From the NCBI GenBank assembly GCA_002702965.1, contig PADE01000174.1:6218-18630 (forward strand): a stretch of DNA of 12,413 nucleotides, read 5' to 3'. This document shows, one piece after another, positions 6,278-12,413 of the stretch. Position 1 is the first letter of the stretch, and every line of letters begins with the position of its first letter. Below the pieces are notes generated by a model that saw only the letters and a program-made list of their open reading frames with translations, did not search any database and was not told the origin of the DNA. Made by a program: the position numbers and the translations under genes. This DNA is from Planctomycetaceae bacterium. Its GTDB lineage: Bacteria; Planctomycetota; Planctomycetia; Pirellulales; Pirellulaceae.

Positions 6278-8722
6278 TTATTCGCGGGTAATGAATTCAT
6301 CGAGATTCAGCAGCGTTCGCGCCACCGCATACCAGGCGGTGCGCTCGGCAGCAGCGACCAGCGGCGTTGAAAGTGGGAGTTGCTGTGTCCACTCACCACG
6401 CTGTCGGGTCAATAAATCGTACACGATTTGGCGCTCCGCAGCCGTCGGAGCGCGTCCCAGACAGAGTTCGAATGCATAGCGGACCCGGTCTTGCGGCGCC
6501 GCTTCGCGGAGCACGCGTCCCGCCAAAGCGCGCCCGTATTCGTCGAACCAGGGGTGGTTCAACAGCGCCAGCGCCTGCATCGGAGTATTCGATCGATGAC
6601 GCCGGGTACAGGCTTCGCTCGCATCCGGAGCGTCGAACAGCTTCAGGTAGGGATGGGGTGTCAACCGCCAGAAGTGGATATACAGCCCCCGGCGATAGAT
6701 CGATGACCCTGGATCGACGATCCAAGTGCTCTTGTCGGCGCGGCCCTGCATCACGCCGCCCGCCTGAAAAGGAAAGACGCTGGGACCGCCGATCTGGCGC
6801 TCGAGCAGTCCACTGACGGCCAATGCCTGGTCGCGAATCGTCTCGCCTTCGAGCCGCAACCGCGCCTGTCGAGCCAGCCAGCGATTCTGCGGATCGACAC
6901 CGAGCAAATCCGGTCGAGCGTCCGACGATTGGCGATACGTGGCGGAGGTCACGATCAGCCGCTTCAGCCGCTTCAGCTGCCATCCGTTGTCCCGAAAATC
7001 ACTGGCCAGCCAATCCAGCAGCGGCGGGGGGGAAGGCCGTTCTCCCTGAGCCCCAAAGTCGTTCTCGGTGGCGACCAAACCCGCTCCAAAAAAGTGCTGC
7101 CAGACGCGATTGACCGCCACCCGCGGCGTCAGCGGATGACGTGGCGAAACGAGCCAGCTCGCCAAATCGAGACGGTTCGCGGGCGCAACGGTGGCCAGCG
7201 GCGGCAACGCCCTGGGCACGCCGGCGCGCACCTCCGGCCCCGGAGTTTCCGCATTGCCGCGGAGCAGAATGGCCGTCGCCCGGCGCTGGGCGCGTTCGCT
7301 GAGCACGAGCACGGTGTCGAGCGCCGACTCGTGCTGCTGGTGGGCCGCGATCGACCGCTTCAAAATCGCGTAGTCTGGCTTCGTCTGGCCGTAGGCCTCG
7401 AGCAGGACCCGCCGCTGAGCCGGGCTCCGTTCCGCTGGATTGACCGACAGGACCTCGCGCACCTCCGCGGGCAGTTTTTCGCGCTGTCCCGGGGTCAACG
7501 CATCGCTCCACACGCTCAGCGTCCCAGCGAGGTGTCGCTGGTAGTCGGCCAGTTGACCCTCCAGACGTATCACCTGGCGGCGAAACCGCGCCCGGTGGTG
7601 CCGCTCGACCCGGCCGCCAAGCTGCAACACGGGATCGTCCGACTGGTTGAAGAACGCAAACAGTTGGTAGTACTCGCGCTGCGAAATCGGATCGAATTTA
7701 TGTGAATGACACTGGGCACATCCGACCGTCAGACCCAGGAACACCGTGCCCGTGGTGTTCACCCGCTCGACCACCCGATCAAGCCGACTGGGACCCACGG
7801 TCTGGCGGTAAAACGCGGTGGCGATGCGTTGCCGCGGGGTGGCAGCGGGAAGTAGGTCACCCGCGATCTGCTCGATGACAAACCGGTCGAACGGCAAATC
7901 GCCATTGACCGCGTCGATTACCCATTCTCGATACGCCCACACGCTGCGAAACGGATCGTTTTCGTTTCCACCACTGTCCGCATAGCGGGCCCCATCCAGC
8001 CAATGACGGCCCCAGCGCTCACCGTAATGCGGTGAGGCCAACAAGCGATCGACCGACCGCTCGTAAGCGTCGGGGCGGGTGTCGCTGCGACCGGCAACCA
8101 CCTCCTCACGACTGGGGGGCAGACCAGTCAAATCAAGCGCGACGCGTCTTAGCAATGTCGATCGGTGCGCCTCCGCAGACGGCTCGATTCCGGCGGCGCG
8201 CAGTCGGTGTAAGATAAACCGATCGATCGCATTGCGTCCCGCCGGCGGCTGCGGCAGCGCGGGCAGCGGCGGTCGCGAAACCGGCTGGAATGCCCAGTGA
8301 TCGCTGCGATCCCGCGCGGCGGCGATACGGCGGGCATCCGGCGGCCACACGGCGCCCGCACGCACCCATTGCGTCAGCGCCCGAACCTGGGACTTTCGAA
8401 GCCTCTGATCGGGCGGCATGGTAAGTGTTTTCGTACCCCGCACCAGTTGCACCAAACGACTTCCGTCCGGATCACCGGGCACGACCACGGGACCCGACTG
8501 GCCACCTTTTCGCAGCCCCGCGGCGGTATCGAGGCGCAGCTGGGACTCCTGCGTATCGGGGCCGTGGCACTCGATGCACTTTTCGAGCAGTGGTAGAATC
8601 TGCCTCTCAAACCGGGAACGCTCTGACGGTTGGCCCGACGCCTGGAGAGGAGTGGCAGCCGTTGCACCCGGCAGCCACAGCAACCAGACGCACGTAATAG
8701 AAATACATCGTAAACCCGTCAT
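6278..8722 (-). CDS. PSCyt1-DUF1549-DUF1553 planctomycete cytochrome-like protein
   Basis: An 814-residue exported protein and first gene of the minus-strand unit. ATG at 8722 is chosen because GAGGA lies 6 nt upstream and a Sec signal follows at once (ISITCVWLLWLPGATA, 7-22). The open frame runs further up to 8944, but that adds an Arg-rich leader and overlaps the next gene. Domains: PSCyt1 with heme-binding CIECHGPD (49-56); DUF1549 (about 165-355) with DLTGLPPSREEV, GERWGRHWLDGARYADSGG (234-252) and a second CxxCH, CAQCH (335-339); a charged helical linker (about 370-490); DUF1553 (about 515-790) with AVNRVWQHFFGAGLV (536-550) and SNTPMQALALLNHPWF (711-726). Two CxxCH motifs predict up to two c-type hemes, and so an extracytoplasmic redox or scaffold role; the family's function is not established. 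DUF1501 follows directly. Confidence 0.97.
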   Translation of the reverse strand: MTGLRCISITCVWLLWLPGATAATPLQASGQPSERSRFERQILPLLEKCIECHGPDTQESQLRLDTAAGLRKGGQSGPVVVPGDPDGSRLVQLVRGTKTLTMPPDQRLRKSQVRALTQWVRAGAVWPPDARRIAAARDRSDHWAFQPVSRPPLPALPQPPAGRNAIDRFILHRLRAAGIEPSAEAHRSTLLRRVALDLTGLPPSREEVVAGRSDTRPDAYERSVDRLLASPHYGERWGRHWLDGARYADSGGNENDPFRSVWAYREWVIDAVNGDLPFDRFVIEQIAGDLLPAATPRQRIATAFYRQTVGPSRLDRVVERVNTTGTVFLGLTVGCAQCHSHKFDPISQREYYQLFAFFNQSDDPVLQLGGRVERHHRARFRRQVIRLEGQLADYQRHLAGTLSVWSDALTPGQREKLPAEVREVLSVNPAERSPAQRRVLLEAYGQTKPDYAILKRSIAAHQQHESALDTVLVLSERAQRRATAILLRGNAETPGPEVRAGVPRALPPLATVAPANRLDLASWLVSPRHPLTPRVAVNRVWQHFFGAGLVATENDFGAQGERPSPPPLLDWLASDFRDNGWQLKRLKRLIVTSATYRQSSDARPDLLGVDPQNRWLARQARLRLEGETIRDQALAVSGLLERQIGGPSVFPFQAGGVMQGRADKSTWIVDPGSSIYRRGLYIHFWRLTPHPYLKLFDAPDASEACTRRHRSNTPMQALALLNHPWFDEYGRALAGRVLREAAPQDRVRYAFELCLGRAPTAAERQIVYDLLTRQRGEWTQQLPLSTPLVAAAERTAWYAVARTLLNLDEFITRE

Positions 8723-8791
8723 GGACCGTCCTCGATGCCCAATCATCGCGCAACGCGGTCCCCATTCACATCGGCGAGGCCGCAGCTGACG

Positions 8792-8819
8792 AGAATAACC
8801 TCTCCGGCGCGATTCACAA
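8792..8819 (-). promoter_or_regulatory. Candidate promoter for the PSCyt/DUF1501/cupin/hydrolase unit
   Basis: On the minus strand TTGTGA (8814-8819) and TATTCT (8792-8797) lie 16 bp apart, each matching the sigma70 consensus at 4 of 6 positions. The predicted start near 8785 gives a leader of about 63 nt to the ATG at 8722. It sits in the 113-bp gap after the alternative glmU gene, where a separate promoter would be expected. Confidence 0.35.
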
Positions 8820-8835
8820 ACCGAACCGCGGAAAC

Positions 8836-10125
8836 TCAGGCGGGAGAGGTGCTTTCGATCGCCAGTTGCGGCTGCAGCTCGAGCGCCAACGCCTGTTGAC
8901 GAATCGATCCGAACAGATCTGCCTGCGCTGCGGTCAACGTCCACTGCCGACGTTGCATGACTTTGGTGGCCACCTCCATGCCGCGGCGCACATCCAGACG
9001 TTTCACTTGATCGCGATTTAGCCAGGCAAAACTGGGCACGAATTTGGGACTCGACGGTGCAAACACACTGCTACAGAAACCGATCACGGCACCCGTGGGA
9101 AAGCTGACGTTGATTCCCGCTTTGCTGAAATCACCGACGAACATCCCCACGAACATCTCATTTGTATCGACTTCTTTCCCATTGATCGGTACACGGACAC
9201 TGCCGTAGGTGTTCTTTAGGTCACTGTTGATGCAATCGGCCGCGATGTTGACCCAGGACGCGATGTAGCTGTGCCCCAGGAATCCGTCGTGCTGTTTGTT
9301 GGAATGTCCGTGGATGATGCTACTTTCGATTTCCCCACCGACTTTGCAGCAGGGACCAATGGTTGTGCCGGCATGAACGACGGCTCCGGGCTGTAACAAG
9401 CTACCATCGCCAATGAACGCGGGTCCCTGAACGTAGCTGTGCGGGAGGATCGTCACGTTGTTGCCGATCCAGACGGGACCTTTCTCGGCATCGATCACAA
9501 CGCAGGGCTTGATCCGCGTTTGACCGCCGATACGGATCGACTCGGGGGCCAACAGGTAAACTCCCGGATCGGCCTGTGGCGTTGCGGGATTTGCCGTTTG
9601 ATCGCGACTCTCCCAATCACTGATCAACGCCTGTTCGTTGTCGAGCACGACCTGCCACGGCCAATCGAACAAACGCACGTCCGCCGAAACATCGACCCGG
9701 GGCAAACCGGCCAGATGACTGCGGAGGCGAAGCTCGTCGAGTAATACGTCGGGGGTCAGCGACGCGCTGAGCGGTTCATCGACACCGATACACGCCACCG
9801 CTTCCGGGTCGCCCGAAACACCGACCCAAGCGCCGCGGCGCTCGTTTGGCTCGGGAATCGTATTCCACAATCCACGACCGTTCACCAACAGGTCGCCCGG
9901 CGCAAGCGGTCGGCAGACACTCGCCAGACCCCGTTCCTGAAAAACCCGTGCCAACAGGTCACGACACCAGACGCCACTCAGCGCGTGTCCCTTCGCCATC
10001 GCAACGCGATCAATCCGATCCAACAATGTCGCCATTCCGCAGCGTAGTTCAAACGTCGCGCGGAAATAGACCAACGGTAGCAGGCGTTGCCAACCAAAGT
10101 CCTCGAATACAACAACCGATGCCAT
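8836..10125 (-). CDS. Alternative GlmU: putative UDP-GlcNAc diphosphorylase / glucosamine-1-phosphate N-acetyltransferase
   Basis: A 429-residue protein of the Bacteroides-type 'alternative GlmU' family, expected to acetylate glucosamine-1-phosphate and couple it to UTP, giving UDP-GlcNAc in the cytoplasm. The N-terminal half (1-190) has family stretches LLPLVYFRATFELRCGMATL (15-34) and DLLVNGRGLW (78-87), but lacks the LAAGxGTRM nucleotide-binding loop of ordinary GlmU. Residues 195-370 form a left-handed beta-helix with hexapeptide repeats (RIGGQTRIKPCVVI, IGDGSLLQPGAVVHAGTTIG). GFLGHSYIASWVNIAADC (281-298), NSDLKNTYGSVRV (300-312) and FVGMFVGDFSKAGINVSFPT (325-344) are strongly typical. 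The start at 10125 is 6 bp after the glmS stop, and its ribosome binding site GGAG overlaps the last glmS codons, so translation is probably coupled. A broader annotation would be sugar nucleotidyltransferase with a beta-helix. Confidence 0.9.
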   Translation of the reverse strand: MASVVVFEDFGWQRLLPLVYFRATFELRCGMATLLDRIDRVAMAKGHALSGVWCRDLLARVFQERGLASVCRPLAPGDLLVNGRGLWNTIPEPNERRGAWVGVSGDPEAVACIGVDEPLSASLTPDVLLDELRLRSHLAGLPRVDVSADVRLFDWPWQVVLDNEQALISDWESRDQTANPATPQADPGVYLLAPESIRIGGQTRIKPCVVIDAEKGPVWIGNNVTILPHSYVQGPAFIGDGSLLQPGAVVHAGTTIGPCCKVGGEIESSIIHGHSNKQHDGFLGHSYIASWVNIAADCINSDLKNTYGSVRVPINGKEVDTNEMFVGMFVGDFSKAGINVSFPTGAVIGFCSSVFAPSSPKFVPSFAWLNRDQVKRLDVRRGMEVATKVMQRRQWTLTAAQADLFGSIRQQALALELQPQLAIESTSPA

Positions 10126-10131
10126 TCGCGT

Positions 10132-11964
10132 TCACTCCACGGTCACGCTTTTCGCCAAATTGCGAGGCCGGTCCACATCCCGACCTCGCAACACGGCCGA
10201 GTGGTATGCCAGTAGTTGCAGCGGAATCGACGTCAACAGGGGCGATAGATGGCTGATCGTCGCTGGGACGAACAGAACATGATCGGCGAGTTGTTCGATG
10301 CGGTGATCGCCTTCGGTGGCAATCGCGATCACGCGGCCATCACGGCTGCGAACTTCTTCAATGTTCGCGAGCACTTTGTCGTAGGTATGATCTTGTGGGG
10401 CGATCACCACGACCGGCATGTTGGGGTCAATCATCGCGATCGGCCCGTGTTTCATCTCCGCCGCCGGCAAGCCCTCGGCGTGAATGTAACTAACTTCCTT
10501 GATCTTCAGTGCGCCTTCCAATGCGACCGGGAAGTTGACGCCTCTTCCCAGGTAGAGCCAGTTGTCCCACTCACAGAGGTCCGCAGCCAGTCGCTGTACT
10601 TGTGTATTCAATGTCAACGCGTGTTCGACCTTGTCGGGAATCTGTTGCAGTTCCCGCAGGATGCGGTGCGCTCGCTGCGTCGACAAGTGGCGTCGCCGCC
10701 CCAGATCGACCGCTATCATCACCAGCACTTCGAGTTGGGCTGTGAATGCCTTGGTGCTGGCCACGCCGATCTCGGGCCCGATGTGCAAGTAGATTCCAGC
10801 CTCGGTTTCTCGAGCGATCGTCGAGCCAACCGTGTTGACCACTCCGACGGTCGCCGCACCGCGCAGCTTCACTTCGCGCACCGCTGCCAGCGTGTCGGCT
10901 GTCTCACCCGATTGGCTGATGGCTACCGCCAGTGTCCCCGCTTCGATCAGCGGGTTGCGGTACCTCAGTTCGCTGGCGTATTCCACGGTGGTGGGGATCG
11001 AGGCCAACTCCTCGAATAGGTATTCGCCGATCAGCGCGGCGTGCCAGGCGGTGCCGCATCCAAACAGCAGGGCGCGCTGGCAGCGAGCCAGTTCGCGTTC
11101 ACATTGCGTCAATCCCCCCAGGGTGACCGATGTCTCGTCGGTCGCGAGACGGCCGCGCGCAGCGTTGCGCAAACTCGCGGGCTGCTCGTAGATCTCCTTG
11201 AGCATATGGTGTGCGAAACCGTTGAGTTCGGTCTCTTCGACTGAGATCTCGAGCGTAGCGACGCTCTTTTCGACTGGCGCTGCATCGATTGTGGTGGCCT
11301 GCATTCCCTCCGGTCCTAGACAGACCAGTTCGTTGTCGTCGAGATACACGACCTGAGACGTGTGCGCCACGATCGCGCCGGCATCCGATGAGACGAAAAA
11401 CTCGTTCTGTCCCAACCCGATGATCAAGGGACTACCACGTCTGGCGGCGATCAACGTGCGGGGTGCATCCTGGCACAACACCACGATCCCGAACGTCCCC
11501 TGAACATCACGTAGCGCCCGCCTGACGCTCTCCAGCAGATCGCCTGTCTGATCGTAAAGAAAACCAATCAGCTGTACGAGAACTTCGCTGTCGGTTTCAC
11601 TGACGAACGCAACCCCTTGGTTCTCGAGAAACGAACGAAGCGAACTGTGATTCTCGATAATCCCGTTGTGCACCAAGGCGACTCGACCGGCATCGTCGAC
11701 ATGTGGATGCGCGTTGTCAATCGTCGGCCGACCGTGCGTCGCCCAACGGGTATGCGCGATTCCAATGAAACCGAGCGCCGGATCAACGGTCACCTGGTCG
11801 TTTAACCGCTGCACCCGACCAGACGCCTTGCGCAGTTGAAATTCGCCCGCATCGAGCGTCACCATACCGGCCGAATCGTATCCGCGGTATTCCAGCCGTT
11901 TGAGCCCGTTGAGCAGAATTTCTCCCGCGGACTTCCGTCCGACATAACCGACGATTCCACACAT
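10132..11964 (-). CDS. glmS: Glutamine--fructose-6-phosphate aminotransferase (isomerizing)
   Basis: A 610-residue GlmS, very close to the 609 residues of E. coli GlmS. It converts fructose-6-phosphate and glutamine to glucosamine-6-phosphate, the first step towards UDP-GlcNAc for peptidoglycan or LPS. The start is ATG at 11964, so that Cys2 becomes the N-terminal nucleophile after Met removal (MCGIVGYVG); GGAGAGGA lies just upstream. An upstream ATG at 12012 would bury this Cys and is rejected. The glutaminase domain (2-220) has HTRWATHG (71-78), VHNGIIENH (98-106) and ETDSEV. The first SIS domain has FGCGTAWHAAL (301-311) and AISQSGETADTL (348-359); the second has GRGVNFPVALEGALKIKEVS (473-492) and AEMKHGPIAMID (502-513). 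The C-terminus PRNLAKSVTVE is conserved. The Ser usually following CGT in the phosphate site is Ala306. It is first in an operon with the alternative glmU. No glmS ribozyme is recognised upstream. Confidence 0.98.
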   Translation of the reverse strand: MCGIVGYVGRKSAGEILLNGLKRLEYRGYDSAGMVTLDAGEFQLRKASGRVQRLNDQVTVDPALGFIGIAHTRWATHGRPTIDNAHPHVDDAGRVALVHNGIIENHSSLRSFLENQGVAFVSETDSEVLVQLIGFLYDQTGDLLESVRRALRDVQGTFGIVVLCQDAPRTLIAARRGSPLIIGLGQNEFFVSSDAGAIVAHTSQVVYLDDNELVCLGPEGMQATTIDAAPVEKSVATLEISVEETELNGFAHHMLKEIYEQPASLRNAARGRLATDETSVTLGGLTQCERELARCQRALLFGCGTAWHAALIGEYLFEELASIPTTVEYASELRYRNPLIEAGTLAVAISQSGETADTLAAVREVKLRGAATVGVVNTVGSTIARETEAGIYLHIGPEIGVASTKAFTAQLEVLVMIAVDLGRRRHLSTQRAHRILRELQQIPDKVEHALTLNTQVQRLAADLCEWDNWLYLGRGVNFPVALEGALKIKEVSYIHAEGLPAAEMKHGPIAMIDPNMPVVVIAPQDHTYDKVLANIEEVRSRDGRVIAIATEGDHRIEQLADHVLFVPATISHLSPLLTSIPLQLLAYHSAVLRGRDVDRPRNLAKSVTVE

Positions 11965-11989
11965 GCGATCCTCTCCAACGAGCCTCAAC

Positions 11990-12009
11990 CGACCGAGTGC
12001 GACCGAGCC
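11990..12009. repeat. Tandem 10-bp repeat in the glmS leader
   Basis: CGACCGAGTG (11990-11999) is followed directly by CGACCGAGCC (12000-12009), identical at the first 8 positions. The exact 10-bp period is one helical turn, as in paired protein-binding sites, but two short copies may be chance. The repeat lies 26 bp upstream of the glmS start. Confidence 0.4.
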
Positions 12010-12034
12010 CACAACGGCGTCTCTGATTTCTATG

Positions 12035-12373
12035 CTAATTCGTGAAACGGCGCCGCCAGGACTCGGGGCGACCGGTCGGCTGCTTTTGGTGGTAGTCGCC
12101 GGATCCCGCTGCGGCGACCCGTACGATCCGAAAAATCCGTACCTCTGACGGGCGGTTCTGGAGGGTCACCCGACGGACACGACAACGGCACAGCGTGCGT
12201 CCGTCGTCGATGGCTGTCGCCAGGTGGGTGCGCCCGGCATCGTGTGTCGAATAGAACGGCCGCGCTGGCTCGCACGTTCTGCAGGGCTGTGATTGAGCCG
12301 GTGAGGGCGAAATCAGAAAACAGGCGAGCAGGCGCGCGCCAACCGAGAGCGCCGCGTAAACCGTCCGCGGCAA
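12035..12373 (-). CDS. Doubtful small secreted protein, unrecognised
   Basis: An open frame of 112 residues upstream of glmS on the same strand, from a TTG at 12373 with no evident ribosome binding site. In favour: residues 4-28 (TVYAALSVGARLLACFLISPSPAQS) look like a Sec signal peptide ending in an AQS cleavage site. A Cys-containing segment follows, with PCRTC (30-34) and CRC (62-64). The rest is Arg-rich and matches no family I know. Against: a second frame of similar length (to 12030 from a GTG at 12401) is open on the same strand, and GC-rich DNA keeps frames open by chance. It ends 70 bp before glmS. Apart from the tandem repeat at 11990-12009, I see nothing else supportable in 11965-12413. 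Confidence 0.28.
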   Translation of the reverse strand: MPRTVYAALSVGARLLACFLISPSPAQSQPCRTCEPARPFYSTHDAGRTHLATAIDDGRTLCRCRVRRVTLQNRPSEVRIFRIVRVAAAGSGDYHQKQPTGRPESWRRRFTN

Positions 12374-12413
12374 ACACGCGCGCGGTGTACCCCGAGGTCA
12401 CTCGATCGCGTCG

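Noticed and set aside
6929..7705. Plus-strand open frame of 258 codons
   Set aside because: It is antisense to the cytochrome-like gene, Arg/Gln/His-rich, with no domain.
8723..8944. Longer start for the cytochrome-like protein at 8944, or ATG at 8746
   Set aside because: The long form overlaps the alternative glmU gene and hides the signal peptide behind an Arg-rich stretch. The ATG at 8722 has GAGGA at good spacing, directly before the signal peptide.
10249..11019. Plus-strand open frame of 256 codons
   Set aside because: It is antisense to the well-conserved SIS domains of glmS and has no family features.
11965..12012. GlmS start at 12012
   Set aside because: GlmS needs its catalytic Cys at the mature N-terminus, which only the start at 11964 gives.
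11965..12100. glmS ribozyme or riboswitch upstream of glmS
   Set aside because: No recognisable conserved core is present, and this ribozyme is typical of Firmicutes.
12171..12206. Inverted repeat CGACGGAC-N20-GTCCGTCG
   Set aside because: The arms are perfect, but 8-bp arms at a free spacing are expected several times by chance in GC-rich DNA of this length, and nothing in the context supports a site.
1..12413. tRNA, rRNA, CRISPR array, insertion sequence, phage or toxin-antitoxin genes
   Set aside because: Looked for by eye on both strands; no repeat array, transposase motif or RNA gene pattern was seen. A tRNA scan could still be run.

Overview
The window is GC-rich and gene-dense. It very probably comes from a planctomycete (phylum Planctomycetota). 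The main evidence is an adjacent pair of genes for a large cytochrome-like PSCyt1/DUF1549/DUF1553 protein and a Tat-exported DUF1501 protein, a combination that is a hallmark of that phylum. The Bacteroides-type alternative GlmU beside glmS fits. I cannot name the genus or order from sequence alone.

Layout, left to right. (1) 1-969, minus strand: the 5' part of a tungstate-binding lipoprotein gene (tupA, running off the left edge), preceded by a gene for a small DNA-binding protein of the ModE N-terminal type. The 127-bp gap between them holds a candidate promoter and a palindrome that could be the regulator's operator. (2) 970-1242: a 273-bp divergent intergenic region with a candidate promoter and an inverted repeat in front of the regulator. 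(3) 1243-2403, plus strand: an enolase-superfamily sugar-acid dehydratase resembling L-rhamnonate dehydratase, with substitutions at metal-ligand positions. (4) 2404-2497: a convergent gap with two hairpins. (5) 2498-8722, minus strand: four genes that look like one transcription unit, read right to left: PSCyt1/DUF1549/DUF1553 protein, DUF1501 protein, small cupin, secreted TIM-barrel glycoside-hydrolase-like protein. (6) 8836-11964, minus strand: glmS followed 6 bp later by the alternative glmU, two steps of UDP-GlcNAc synthesis. (7) 11965-12413: upstream region of glmS with one doubtful small secreted ORF.

How the genes fit together. The right-hand pair is housekeeping: GlmS makes glucosamine-6-phosphate, and the alternative GlmU is expected to acetylate and uridylylate glucosamine-1-phosphate; the mutase GlmM is not in the window. 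In the middle unit at least three of the four products carry export signals, which suggests a periplasmic or surface function, perhaps glycan breakdown. The dehydratase and cupin would fit sugar-acid handling, but no substrate can be read from the sequence. The left end is a tungstate/molybdate uptake locus with its probable regulator.

Several genes need a start other than the longest possible one. The cupin, the cytochrome-like gene and glmS are all trimmed to internal ATGs with good ribosome binding sites, which also removes apparent overlaps. I saw no tRNA, rRNA, CRISPR, transposase or phage gene.
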